From contig CAIVEW010000044.1 of assembly GCA_903905065.1 (NCBI GenBank), positions 186,001 through 250,000 on the forward strand: DNA of 64,000 nucleotides, read 5' to 3'. The DNA comes from an uncultured Bacteroidota bacterium (GTDB lineage: Bacteria > Bacteroidota > Bacteroidia > Chitinophagales > Chitinophagaceae). Both the position numbers and the translations under genes were made by a program. The notes below the pieces were generated by a model. It saw only the letters and a program-made list of their open reading frames with translations, had not been told where the DNA came from and ran no database searches. Below, one piece after another: positions 47,001 through 53,378 of the stretch. Within the stretch, counting starts at the first letter, position 1; each line of letters begins with the position of its first letter.

Positions 47001-47402
47001 TTTATCAGCAACACTTTTGCGAACCATGATTCTGTAACCTGCAATGTGACCGGCTACAGCCTTTGCGGCCTGGAAATGCGCACGGCGTCTATTCTGATCA
47101 TTGACACTTTTGCAACGGGGGTACAGAATCTGGCGGAAGGCACACCAGACCTGAGGCTGGTACCTAACCCTAATAACGGGACCTTTATACTGAAAGGAAC
47201 TGCGCGGGCAACTGATGATGAACTGGCAGTAATAATAACCGATATGCTGGGGCAGGTGGTTTATGAAGGTAAAATAGCTGTGACCAACGGGAAGATAAAT
47301 GAGCAGATACGACTGAACCAGACCCTTGCCAACGGGATGTACCTGCTGGACGCGAGGAGTGGCAGCGAGAGTTCCGTATTTCATTTTGTGATAGAGAAGT
47401 AG
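38046..47402 (+). CDS. Giant T9SS-exported Ig-repeat/beta-helix surface protein
   Basis: 3118 residues. Signal peptide to about residue 33. Two related parallel beta-helix modules (about 33-515 and 655-1125), each ending with NLGFLGG, a TDIDG word and IGADE, are separated by an Ig-like linker. Then about 20 tandem Ig-like (BIG2-type) repeats (about 1126-2676), four further modules (about 2677-3025), and a T9SS type A sorting domain (from about 3030: LRLVPNPNNGTFILKG, then NGMYLLDARSG). The repeats carry VWSSVSPGIATV, GLVTGVAAGTSTISY and a pair of cysteines (VCPT, NSCG). Secreted through the outer membrane and attached to the surface or released. Probably an adhesin or extended fibre; ligand unknown. 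Unbroken frame and strong terminator. Confidence 0.9.
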   Translation: MKHFSLSVRTFVNIAKTALFILMMFGTMQVRAQITVTASAGVVGPTVYGTLNAAINAVNVGIHQGNILLSVTANTTETVQSTLVQSGSGAANYFSLTIKPAPATNPVISGNIATGILFILGSNVTIDGSNTVGGTTRDLTISNTNAANSYVLRIGSPSTSLGAVTDAITNCVIQGANPFGGIGMLVGSGVTVANYAESPNTKTVIQNNSISGEEQGIAYYGCIASPDFEAAITGNVISCTVYGIIFAFTQFGTVSANTITGSAINPNFAMAGIDLNGTMISANIYNNTISGFHNTSAGAAAAAYGIDLFSFNGPVNVYNNFIYDIISNGNAAAASNGEGIYIGQGSGYYIYHNTVNMGTNQVAAAGAPSAIMIAAGVTSPGAIYLENNILANNQSGGSTQRYSIYSAAPASVFAAIDNNDYYTASGPNLGFLGGNQPTLAAVRTAFGSNTHSLNVSPPFVSATNLHINIVACSGTPLESGGAVVGIPTDIDGQLRPGPVPSSCGGGTAPDIGADEFDGGINDMTPPAITYTPQQNICTPADVFLAPVTITDATGVPTSGPLMPRVYFSKNAGPWFSAAGTLSSGTTISGNWSFTIPMAAMGGLAVGDVVSYYVIAQDNFGNIISNPATGLVATDVNTVTTPPTTPNTYTIGVSLSGVYHVGVAGTYTTLTAAVNAYNTACLLGPVTFLLDDPTYPSETFPITVKYNSYANAVNTLTIMPSGNTTISGALAGGNGLFFLNGARYVTVDGSNSGTTSQNLTWQNTSGVANAYVMRLGNASTTITATNNTIKNCIIIAGGTTVQNFGVISGSGTAFLGVAECPLINNTIQNNNISNAEYGMYLNGFSSTADSNWTINNNTVTAGRWALALYYMQNSNIATNTITVTSNLTTIAAILLNGAFYNTNVYGNKINGVVNTSANGAYGLYLVVNNGSSGVNIFNNFISNCAGTGAAALANNGYGIYAAFGTGYNIVENSVNMGTNQTAGTGTSAAMCINGVTLPGAMNIIDNIFSNNQTAAVPVASRYSIYSANPNTIFGTINYNDYYTQTGNNLGFLGGNRANLAAIQAGFGGNLNSINLMPTFVSPTDLHLQILASNAGLNAGLFIVGVTTDIDGDTRLSPTIGADELILCPLPIAGTPITCVGTTTNLTDPTTGGVWSSVAGTGTANVGTSGIVTGVTAGTVTISYTIGTCGVAMVVTVNPGPIPGVITGSLTVCPTLTTALSDATGDPGGVWSSVSPGIVTVGTGGVVTGVVAGTSTISYTVTNTCGSLAATAVVTVNPTPNAGAITGTLTVCTTATTLLSDATGTAGGVWSSVSPGIATVGAAGLVTGVTPGTSTISYTVTNSCGVAAATAVVTVNLTPVAGVITGSLTVCPTTTTALTDATGTAGGVWSSVSPGIATVSATGLVTGVAAGTSTISYTVSGSCGTVAATAVVTVNPNPVAGSVTGTFTVCPTATTLLTDAVGGGVWSSVSPGIATISGTGLVTGVAAGTSTISYAVTNSCGTAAATAVVTVNPLPNAGAITGGLVVCPTATISLGDPTGDIGGVWSSVSPGIATISGVGLVTGVASGTTTISYTVTNSCGVAAATAVVTVSLTPNAGSITGGLVVCPTTTTNLTDGAGAGVWSSVSPGIATVSGTGLVTGVAAGTSTISYTVTNSCGVAAATAVVTVNPAPVAGTITGGLVVCPTTTTNVTDAAGGGVWSSVSPGIAGVGATGLVTGIAAGTSTISYTVTNSCGTVAATVIVTVNPAPVAGTITGGLVVCPTTTTNLTDAAGGGIWSSVSPGIATVGGTGLVTGVAAGTSTISYTVTNSCGTVAATAVVTVNPAPVAGAITGGLIVCPTTTTNLTDAAGGGIWSSVSPGIATVGGTGLVTGVAAGTSTISYTVTNSCGTVAATAMVTVNPSPNAGSITGGLTICPTLTTALTDLTGSAGGVWSSVTPGVASVSGTGLVTGIANGTSTISYTVTNSCGVAAATAIVTVNASPNAGLITGGLVVCPATTTQLTDVTGGGIWSSVSPLVASVSGTGLVTGLTNGTSTISYTVTNTCGTAAATVVVTVNPSPNAGTINGVLTMCPTTSTVLTDATGGGTWSSVSPGVATINIFGVVTGVTAGTSIISYAVTNSCGTAAATAIVTVNPSPNAGSITGIMVVCPSGTTPLSDAVGGGIWSSVSPAIASIGPTGLVTGVASGTSIISYAVTNSCGTAAATAVVTVNATPNAGSITGVLTVCPAATTPLSDASGGGVWSSVSPAFATINASGVVTGVVPGTSTISYTVTNSCGVAAATAVVTVNSLSTAGFITGTFTVCPGAAVALTDATGGGVWSSASPGTATVDALGNVSGVSAGTSAISYAVTNSCNTAYTSAIVTVNPSPNPGVITGTAVVCASSTTLLHDAVAGGTWNSLNTSVATITSSGLVTGVSLGTSTIFYGVTNICGTAYASVVVSVNPAPNAGTIEGSLVVCPTTSATLSDPASGGGGTWTSVTPAIATIGSATGIVTGVATGTAVITYSTTNSCGTATTSTTVTVHPFPTPLTGDSIVCQENNIVLRDSVSGGLWSGSNPLIATVGPAVGFPTEGVVSGLSVGTVTVSYVVAPGCFVSKVVTVNPLGAIAAASQLCVGSSEAAVDLPVGGTWSSSNPSVAGIDIASGNITGIASGATIISYILAPGCVVSTAVTVNPLPTNYDVTGGGSYCLGSAGVDIGLNGSDTGASYRLIYSGPATVLAGTGDALDFGIYSVSGTYVVQATDVATGCTTSMTGSATVSISTPAVPALSINAYPGTVVCLGSAASFTAIPTAGGSTPTYNWYVNGIGVGTGNTYGYVPVSGDVVSVKLTSNATCVLPDTAMGAVTITTTTGLMPSVSISASPGDSVCPGTPVTIIPSSSWGGTPTYQWVKNGVDVGSGATYNFLPTDGDNIFCWMYSSLSCALLDSVASNNIVMAVPQLYIPAVSITAIPGNRIAHGETVTLVATVSFGGNSLAYQWNINGSPVAGAVSDTFISNTFANHDSVTCNVTGYSLCGLEMRTASILIIDTFATGVQNLAEGTPDLRLVPNPNNGTFILKGTARATDDELAVIITDMLGQVVYEGKIAVTNGKINEQIRLNQTLANGMYLLDARSGSESSVFHFVIEK
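41418..46073 (+). repeat. Tandem array of about 20 Ig-like coding repeats (~231-237 bp)
   Basis: Units begin at ITG and end at TVNPxPxAG. Counted by eye: about 20 units of 74-79 codons. Most regular are units 7-10; for example unit 9 is 43296-43526 and unit 10 is 43527-43757, 77 codons each. The outer units (1, 17-20) are degenerate. Nucleotide similarity between units is much lower than protein similarity. Confidence 0.9.
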
Positions 47403-47421
47403 GAAAATAAAAAGAGAAAAA

Positions 47422-47455
47422 GAAAAATGGCCCGTTATAGGCCATTTTTCTTTTT
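47422..47455 (+). terminator. Rho-independent terminator of the giant protein gene
   Basis: GAAAAATGGCC and GGCCATTTTTC pair over 11 bp with a 7-base loop, followed by a T run. It starts 20 bases after the stop codon. Confidence 0.9.
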
Positions 47456-47569
47456 GTGGCATTAAGATTGTGTAATGTTTTTGTAAATCAGGACAAGTAA
47501 CGCCGTTTTTTTTTGCTCCGGTTACGATTACAACCTATTTTGTACCCTGAAAAACACCACAACAACAGA

Positions 47570-48451
47570 ATGGATAGCAAGGAAACGATAATAATAGCAC
47601 CCGACAGTAATAAACCACTTATAGCCAACCGCCTGGGTTACGGCACTATGCGCCTGACCGGCGAAGGCATCTGGGGAGAACCCAAAAACAGAGATGAGGC
47701 CCTGGAAATATTAAAGCGCTGTATAAGCGCCGGTGTAAATTTTATTGATACTGCTGACTACTACGGGGAAGACGTTACCAACCGGCTGATAGCCGAGGCG
47801 TTGTACCCATACCCCGCCGATCTGATCATCTGCACTAAAGTAGGCGGGAATCGCAGATCGGATAAAAGCTGGTACGCCTATAACAAACCAGACGAATTAA
47901 GATCCAGCATTGAAAATAACCTGCGCACGCTGAAACTCGACCAGATGCAATTGGTGCACTTCCGTGCGATACATGGGGGCGAAACTCCTTTTGAGGAATC
48001 GATGGAGGCAATGTTTGAAATGCAGCGCGAGGGAAAAATATTGCATGTAGGTGTGAGCAATGTGAGCCACGAAGACCTGGAAACCGCCATGAAAATGGGT
48101 ACTATAGCCACCGTAGAGAATATGTACGGTCATGCGCAGCGCACTACTTTACATTCGGCACATGGAGAAAGCATGGGCGGGGCAGAAGTGCTGGATATAT
48201 GCGAAGAGAACGGGATTCCGCTGATACCTTATTTTTCGTTGCTGCACTCGCTGCCAAGGAAGGATGACCGCATTGCACAGATAGCATCGAAATATGGCGC
48301 TACGGAAGCGCAGATAAATATTGCCTGGCTGCTGCATAAGTCGCCGTGGATATTGCCAATACCTGGCACTTCGTCACTTGCGCACTTTGAGGAGAATATG
48401 AAGGCCGATGATATCACGCTTACAAGGGCGGACATGGCTTTTTTGGAGTAG
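47570..48451 (+). CDS. Aldo/keto reductase
   Basis: 293 residues from ATG 47570; an upstream ATG at 47513 adds 19 residues lacking family similarity. TIM-barrel oxidoreductase using NADPH. The catalytic tetrad is visible as D60 and Y65 (FIDTADYYGED), K90 (IICTKVGG) and H130 (MQLVHFRAIHG). The cofactor-side motif ILPIPGTSSLAHFEENMKA is near the C-terminus. Closest to the general oxidoreductase group acting on small carbonyls; true substrate unknown. Single gene. Confidence 0.92.
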   Translation: MDSKETIIIAPDSNKPLIANRLGYGTMRLTGEGIWGEPKNRDEALEILKRCISAGVNFIDTADYYGEDVTNRLIAEALYPYPADLIICTKVGGNRRSDKSWYAYNKPDELRSSIENNLRTLKLDQMQLVHFRAIHGGETPFEESMEAMFEMQREGKILHVGVSNVSHEDLETAMKMGTIATVENMYGHAQRTTLHSAHGESMGGAEVLDICEENGIPLIPYFSLLHSLPRKDDRIAQIASKYGATEAQINIAWLLHKSPWILPIPGTSSLAHFEENMKADDITLTRADMAFLE

Positions 48452-48463
48452 GGGGCAAGATAG

Positions 48464-48483
48464 TCTCTCGCAGAGGCGCAAAG
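48464..48483. repeat. Dispersed repeat, copy 1
   Basis: TCTCTCGCAGAGGCGCAAAG is the exact reverse complement of 61436-61455, 13 kb away. It lies just after the aldo/keto reductase stop. Confidence 0.7.
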
Positions 48484-48594
48484 CTCGCAGTCTCCGCATT
48501 TTGTTTTTAAGGCCGCAAGGAGCGGTCTTTAACACTAATACGCATAGAAAAGCCTGCGGTTTTGGCTAATTGATATCTTAAAATCGGCTTAGTC

Positions 48595-48740
48595 TTAATG
48601 CCCTTTAAGAGAGTAAATATGCAATTGGTTATCAACAATTGCATAAATAAACCGGTTTGCTTTATCAGTATCGCAGCATTATTAGTTCTTTTCCAGTGCT
48701 CGATATGCGAAAGAGCTATTTTTGAAAGAACTATTTCCAT
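48595..48740 (-). pseudogene. Degraded YoeB/Txe-type toxin
   Basis: From ATG 48740 the frame reads MEIVLSKIALSHIEHWKRTN then NAAI, a good match to the start of YoeB toxins. Two frames over, the sequence reads DKANRFIYAIVDNQLHIYSL followed by KGH-stop (48666-48595), which matches the YoeB C-terminus (the family ends in GHY or YHY). About 35 central residues, including the catalytic Glu region, are missing, and the two ends are out of frame. The start overlaps the antitoxin stop by 10 bases, the usual toxin-antitoxin arrangement. An uninterrupted 77-residue reading exists to 48507 but leaves the family after residue 25. Almost certainly inactive. Confidence 0.7.
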
Positions 48741-48949
48741 AAATTATCAAACCCTTTTGAGCTTACTTTTATTCCTTTTCCTTTCTTGATTTCCTGCTCG
48801 CCCCCCACCACCATATTCACAAAATCCGTTTTGTATGGATTTTCCCTGGTTATTTCAAATTCAATTTTAAATGCCTTTACAACAGCTTTCAAAGCATTGA
48901 TCTGGTCTTTGGTAGTAGGATGGGCAATAAAAATTTCCTGTGTTTGCAT
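48731..48949 (-). CDS. Antitoxin-like protein (DUF2683 type)
   Basis: 72 residues from ATG 48949: MQTQEIFIAHPTTKDQINAL, with an amphipathic helix, then YKTDFVNMVVGGEQEIKKGK and a terminal DNLWK. This pattern (a short N-terminal strand, ALK-type helix, F..K/V....E...GK, ending LWK) is that of small antitoxins preceding Txe/YoeB toxins in Bacteroidota. A longer frame opening at 49225 is not supported, because an exact -7 element lies just upstream of 48949. The antitoxin appears intact while its toxin is broken. Confidence 0.7.
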   Translation of the reverse strand: MQTQEIFIAHPTTKDQINALKAVVKAFKIEFEITRENPYKTDFVNMVVGGEQEIKKGKGIKVSSKGFDNLWK

Positions 48950-48968
48950 AGATAGCCGGTTTGCTATG

Positions 48969-48976
48969 CAAATATA
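48969..48976 (-). promoter_or_regulatory. -7 element of the antitoxin gene
   Basis: On the minus strand TATATTTG fits TAnnTTTG exactly. TTTC lies 19 bases upstream in the -33 position. The start codon is 19 bases downstream, which decides the antitoxin start. Confidence 0.6.
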
Positions 48977-49241
48977 CTGAACATTTGATTTGTCTGAAAA
49001 AGTCGCCACGAGACTGTAACTGGCCGGCTGCAGTTCCATGATGGCCAGCGAGTCCCGCGAAGAGTGGAGACTCGCCGGGGGCATCGGGAGCAAGTAAATC
49101 CCAAAGTTTAGTGTATGGGAAATAGCAAGAAATGTTTTCGTTTCTTTCGAACAATAAATTAAATTTATGTTCAAGGATATAGCATATACATCACACTCGC
49201 CAATCTGAACATTGGTAGCCGACAACGGGCAATCAAAAAAT

Positions 49242-49610
49242 ATGAATTCAAAATATATTATATCTGGTGCTGGAGCATTTGTTGTCCTGATATTCCTGTT
49301 ATTTATTTCGTCTGGTCCCGATGGCTGGAGGAAATATTACCTAGAATCGCACTATGAAGGAAGAGTCGTCAACCGCTTTATGGATTACGGCATGAAAAGC
49401 AATGAGGTGATCATAGTGGTGGGAGATGAACAGAAACACATTTTGGGAAATCATGCGGTATTTACACGGCTTGATACTGGAGACTACGTTATTAAGAAAG
49501 CGGGCACACTGCAGTACTGCCGGATCAAAAAAAGCTCGGGGGATACAATTATTTTTTATCCGCAAGGTTACAATAACACTGATACCAAAGCTAATGCGCA
49601 GGATAAGTAA
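49242..49610 (+). CDS. Small membrane-anchored protein of unknown function
   Basis: 122 residues from ATG 49242 (the frame is open from TTG 49212). One transmembrane helix about 9-27 (GAGAFVVLIFLLFISSG), then a beta-rich polar domain (EGRVVNRFMDYGMKSNEVII, DTGDYVIKKAGTLQYCRIKK). Probably faces the periplasm. No family recognised. Confidence 0.6.
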   Translation: MNSKYIISGAGAFVVLIFLLFISSGPDGWRKYYLESHYEGRVVNRFMDYGMKSNEVIIVVGDEQKHILGNHAVFTRLDTGDYVIKKAGTLQYCRIKKSSGDTIIFYPQGYNNTDTKANAQDK

Positions 49611-49659
49611 TATGCCCACTAGTTTTTTCGTGGTCTGTTTCTCGTCAGCCAACCGCGCA

Positions 49660-50058
49660 TTAAGATTTCACCAGCGGCAATACCAACTGCTCATACAACT
49701 CACACAGTTTGGCTTCAGGGTCATCACAGAGACCGGAGTGTACTTTAGACATTTGCAGGGTGGTGCTGCGCGTGGCGGATAGCCAGCGAAAACGTTCGGG
49801 GGCGGGCAACTGGGCAATGGGCCCGGCGGCCTTGTCTCCGCGGCTTATCCGTTCAAAGGTTTCCAGGTATTTTTGGGTGAGGCCCAGGTCAGTATCGGGG
49901 TTAAAGTTGCGGATCCTTTTTTTGTCGAGATGAAATTTCATCTGCAGAAATTTTCTGCTGGCAGCATACAGCATCACGCCCACGTTGAGAAACTCTTCGC
50001 GTTCTACCCGGGGTACCAGGCGGATAACTACATACTCATATGACTTCTTTTCTTGCAT
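49660..50058 (-). CDS. DUF3037 protein, partner of the HipA-like kinase
   Basis: 132 residues. YEYVVIRLVPRVEREEFLNV followed by GVMLY is the DUF3037 signature. The rest is mostly helical. It overlaps the upstream HipA-like gene by 23 bases, so the two are translated together. The pair HipA-like/DUF3037 recurs across bacterial genomes, but no biochemical function is established to my knowledge. Confidence 0.85.
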   Translation of the reverse strand: MQEKKSYEYVVIRLVPRVEREEFLNVGVMLYAASRKFLQMKFHLDKKRIRNFNPDTDLGLTQKYLETFERISRGDKAAGPIAQLPAPERFRWLSATRSTTLQMSKVHSGLCDDPEAKLCELYEQLVLPLVKS

Positions 50059-50836
50059 GCTGCGCTTCTTTTACAAAAATAGATGAATTTGCTACCCTCG
50101 TGAGCAAAAACTCTTCGTAGGCTTCTCTGCATTCTTTCGCCGAATGAAAGTGTGGTTCCGCTACCACCCATTCATCAGGTATCTGGGCCACAATGTCATG
50201 TATCACCTGCGGCGTCAATAACTTTTTGCATTTGCGGTTTGTACTCGCCAACTGCGCTGCTTTGGGCAGCAGCACGTGATCTTTGATCCGCGGAAATGGC
50301 TGCACTGCCTGTTCTGCGGGAGGCCTGGCCCAATTGTAATGAAAGTAAAGGCAGGCGCCATGGTCAATGAGCCAAAGCTCCTTATTCCAGATCAGCATAT
50401 TTGGATTGCGCACGGTACGGTCCACATTCATTATCAGGCTATCCAGCCAAACAATAGTGGATGCAGTGTAAACGTTCACTTTCGTAATGCCAGGATCGAA
50501 TGTGTTACTGCTGGTAAGATAGGCCAGGCCGATATTGAGGCCCGTGCTTGCCTTAAACTGGTTTTGCAATTCCTCGTCGCTTTCCGTGCGGCCGAATACT
50601 TCGTCGAACTGAACAAAAACTAATTCGGGCACTTTGAGCCCAAGTGCGCGCGCTATTTCACCGCCTATCAGCTCTGCCATCAGCACTTTGGGGCCTTGTG
50701 CCGCACCACGGAATTTGATCACGTATTTATGTCCGTCATCACCCTCTGCAAGACCGGGTATGGAACCACCTTCGCGCAACGGGAGTATATAACGGTCGAT
50801 ATTTACCGTTCTGAGACGGGGGACTACGTATGTCAT
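50036..50836 (-). CDS. HipA-like kinase family protein
   Basis: 266 residues. A reduced HipA-type kinase fold: YVIKFRGAAQGPKVLMAELI with a likely ATP-site lysine (K41), catalytic loop NVDRTVRNPNM (D139, N144) and metal aspartate D158 in LWLIDHGACL. All key kinase residues are present. It lacks the HipA N-terminal subdomain and there is no HipB-type DNA-binding antitoxin; instead a DUF3037 gene overlaps its end. It starts 10 bases after the T9SS kelch-like gene, suggesting one transcript. HipA proper phosphorylates GltX; the target here is unknown. Confidence 0.85.
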   Translation of the reverse strand: MTYVVPRLRTVNIDRYILPLREGGSIPGLAEGDDGHKYVIKFRGAAQGPKVLMAELIGGEIARALGLKVPELVFVQFDEVFGRTESDEELQNQFKASTGLNIGLAYLTSSNTFDPGITKVNVYTASTIVWLDSLIMNVDRTVRNPNMLIWNKELWLIDHGACLYFHYNWARPPAEQAVQPFPRIKDHVLLPKAAQLASTNRKCKKLLTPQVIHDIVAQIPDEWVVAEPHFHSAKECREAYEEFLLTRVANSSIFVKEAQHARKEVI

Positions 50837-50846
50837 GATCTAACCT

Positions 50847-52622
50847 TTAATTAACTACCAGTTTGGTTGTAGATACGCCATCGCCATTGCGAATGATGAC
50901 AGTATATATCCCATTTGGTATCCCGTGCAGGGGGAACTGGCAGGTGTTGTCGCCTAATACTGCTGTTGCAACCTTAGTGCGTACAGTTTGTCCGTAAACA
51001 TTTACCAGCTTTATGTTGTATGCACCACTGCTTTTGGAATAAAATTCGATAGTAACAAGTTCAGTTGCAGGGTTTGGAAACACATTGGCCGTATTTGCAG
51101 CGAGCGGACTTTTAATGCCCTCTGTGGGACAAACGTTGATGGAAACGGGGTCCGATGGATTTCCATTTGCCACCACCTCCAAGGAATAAGTGCCGCCTAG
51201 TACGCTGGCAGGAATGACAAATTGTGTTGTATCCGGAGCTGATCCGCGCATCACGCCGGTACTGGTCCAGTTGTAAGTTGTGCAGTAATAAACGGTATCG
51301 TTTCTGGTGAGGCGCACGATCGGGTAATTGGAAGACATTTGCCAATCATCGCCGTAGGCAGCCCCTTCCGTGATGCCGTTAAACAATGTGCCGACGGCAA
51401 GAAAGGTATCACAATCTAATTTTATGAGACTGTTTACCGTGGGTTTCCCTGCTGCGAGTGGGGCGCCTGTTGGTGTATACACATAATACTGGTCATTGCC
51501 CTGGCTCGCATACAGAATATTTCCATCGGGCAGGCATAGCATGTTTGACTGGAAAGCACAGATGTTGAGGCTATCTCCAATAATATATGGCACATGAAGC
51601 AGCCGGGTAAAGGAATCGGTTGTGTAGTCAAATACATAGTAGTCCGTTGGCCTTGGGAAAACGGTATCCGCAGTAGGTGTGTGAGAGAATGCACAAAGTA
51701 TCTTACCATCCACCATCATGGCTGCCGCTGCATCCGGCGCTCCCAGCGAATCCGGGATAGACGGTCCAATGATCCATGAGCCATTCGATGTGTCACCCGA
51801 TGGTTTGTAATAAGCAGTAGTAGGCCTGGAGCCAAGAAAAAATGCATTCCCGTTTGGGAGCAGGAATCCGGCACCGGTTTCTTCTCCGAAGGGGTCATAA
51901 AGTTCTACCGGAGGGTCAGCGTCATGTATCCAGGCGTTTAAGGAAGGGATATATCTTTCCGCATGCAAACCTCCAATATCTACGAAAAGAATGCTGCTGT
52001 CCGGCAGTTTTACCCATACGGATTCGTTGGCAATTCCCAAGGTGTGTGCAGTGGTAGTGTACGTGTTTGCTACGGGGTCATAAACGTCCACAAGGTTTGT
52101 AGCGTACCCGCCCTGGCTTACAATAGCTTGCAGCACTCTGCCATCGGGGAGGATCTCGGAATTTGCATCAGAAATGGTGTCGGTGATATTTGCAAGTAAA
52201 GGCAGGGCTACCCAGTTGTCTATCAGCGGGTAATATCTTTCGCCCATAGTCCTGCCGGTACCATACTCACCACCTGCTGCGTACAAAGTGCCATCTTTTA
52301 GCACCTGGGTGGAAAAATAAAGTCGTGAATTAAACATTGGGCTGGCAGAAGACCAAGTGCCGTTAATATAACTTCCATGAATGTCTGGGTAAAGACGGTC
52401 CCAATTGATACCGTAAGGATCGGCGCTACCCCCCGATGTCTTACACATCACAGATCCATCGGTCAATAATATCATCACCCCATCATTATAATCGGGCGCC
52501 TGGCTCGTGAGCGGGGTAAAGGTGCCCTGCGCCCTGGCATCAAAAAAAGTAATGCTTAATAGAATCAACCACAAACCGGACCGCAATACCTGAATTAGTT
52601 TACTAACATTTAAAGGAGACAT
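50847..52622 (-). CDS. T9SS-exported kelch-like beta-propeller protein
   Basis: 591 residues. Signal peptide to about residue 32 (DARAQ). Kelch/galactose-oxidase-like blades carry repeated L.DG..  words (VMILLTDGSVMCKTSGG, QVLKDGTLYAAGGEYGTGR, EILPDGRVLQA, MLCLPDGNILYASQG). An Ig-like segment (about 425-500) is followed by the T9SS type A sorting domain: ANVFPNPATELVTIEFY, then GIPNGIYTVIIRNGDG to the end. Likely surface or secreted. It heads the run with the HipA-like and DUF3037 genes. Confidence 0.85.
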   Translation of the reverse strand: MSPLNVSKLIQVLRSGLWLILLSITFFDARAQGTFTPLTSQAPDYNDGVMILLTDGSVMCKTSGGSADPYGINWDRLYPDIHGSYINGTWSSASPMFNSRLYFSTQVLKDGTLYAAGGEYGTGRTMGERYYPLIDNWVALPLLANITDTISDANSEILPDGRVLQAIVSQGGYATNLVDVYDPVANTYTTTAHTLGIANESVWVKLPDSSILFVDIGGLHAERYIPSLNAWIHDADPPVELYDPFGEETGAGFLLPNGNAFFLGSRPTTAYYKPSGDTSNGSWIIGPSIPDSLGAPDAAAAMMVDGKILCAFSHTPTADTVFPRPTDYYVFDYTTDSFTRLLHVPYIIGDSLNICAFQSNMLCLPDGNILYASQGNDQYYVYTPTGAPLAAGKPTVNSLIKLDCDTFLAVGTLFNGITEGAAYGDDWQMSSNYPIVRLTRNDTVYYCTTYNWTSTGVMRGSAPDTTQFVIPASVLGGTYSLEVVANGNPSDPVSINVCPTEGIKSPLAANTANVFPNPATELVTIEFYSKSSGAYNIKLVNVYGQTVRTKVATAVLGDNTCQFPLHGIPNGIYTVIIRNGDGVSTTKLVVN

Positions 52623-52862
52623 TTACTGATGTTTTTATATGTTAAAAGTAGGGAAACGATTTTAATTCAGACGATTATTGACGTCCTATAGTGAAGTTTT
52701 TATTTTTGGCCTCCTGTAAAAGAAAAACATTTACTTTTATTCAGGTAAACTGTTTTCCGACATGCATTGGTTATGAGCGCACCGAGGGTGCTGTTTGTCA
52801 CCTTTACGAGAAAAAACTTTGCCCACGTATAACAGAAACGAAAAAATAAAAAATATATTAAG
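52623..52862. other. Divergent intergenic region
   Basis: 240 bases between the kelch-like gene (minus) and the peroxiredoxin (plus). TATTTTTG at 52701-52708 on the plus strand is an exact -7 match but lies 155 bases from the peroxiredoxin start. Nothing else seen. Confidence 0.35.
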
Positions 52863-53336
52863 ATGGCAATTCAGATTGGACAACCTGCCCCGGATTTTAC
52901 GTTGCGGGATACCGAGAAAAACAAATTAACGCTCAGCGAGCAAAAAGGAAAGAATGTGGTGTTGCTGTTTTTTCCGCTGGCTTTTACCAGTACCTGCACC
53001 AAGGAACTGTGCATGACACGAGATAACCTGGCCACCTACAATGGGCTTAATGCCGTGGTGTATGGTATATCCGTCGATTCGTTGTTTTCGCTTGAGAAGT
53101 TTAAGGCCGAGCAGAGCCTCAACTTTACACTGCTGAGCGATTTCAATAAAACAGCTTCCCGCGCTTATGATACTATTTACGACCATTGGTACAATGATAT
53201 GGACGGTGTCTCGAAACGGTCGGCATTTGTCATAGACAAGGAAGGCATAGTGCGTTATACCGAGGTACTTGAAAATGCATCGGACATACCGAATTTTGAT
53301 GCCATTCAGCTATGTTTGAAAGAAATAAATCACTAA
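52863..53336 (+). CDS. Peroxiredoxin, PrxQ/AhpE-like
   Basis: 157 residues. Reduces hydroperoxides. The active-site pattern PxxxTxxC is P38-T42-C45 in FPLAFTSTCTKELC. A second cysteine at C50, five residues later, fits the PrxQ/Bcp type in which the two form an intrasubunit disulfide. APDFTLRD opens the thioredoxin fold and RSAFVIDKEGIVRY is the later conserved strand. Single gene, followed by a T9SS protein. Confidence 0.93.
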   Translation: MAIQIGQPAPDFTLRDTEKNKLTLSEQKGKNVVLLFFPLAFTSTCTKELCMTRDNLATYNGLNAVVYGISVDSLFSLEKFKAEQSLNFTLLSDFNKTASRAYDTIYDHWYNDMDGVSKRSAFVIDKEGIVRYTEVLENASDIPNFDAIQLCLKEINH

Positions 53337-53378
53337 TTTGCACAAAATAAATTTAAAAATCCCCTAAAAGAACCAAGT

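Noticed and set aside
48507-48740. Intact 77-residue toxin gene
   Set aside because: Only its first 24 residues match YoeB; the true C-terminus is in another frame, so it is called a broken gene instead.
48950-49225. 92-residue N-terminal extension of the antitoxin
   Set aside because: An exact promoter -7 element lies within it at 48969-48976, and the short form has the family length.
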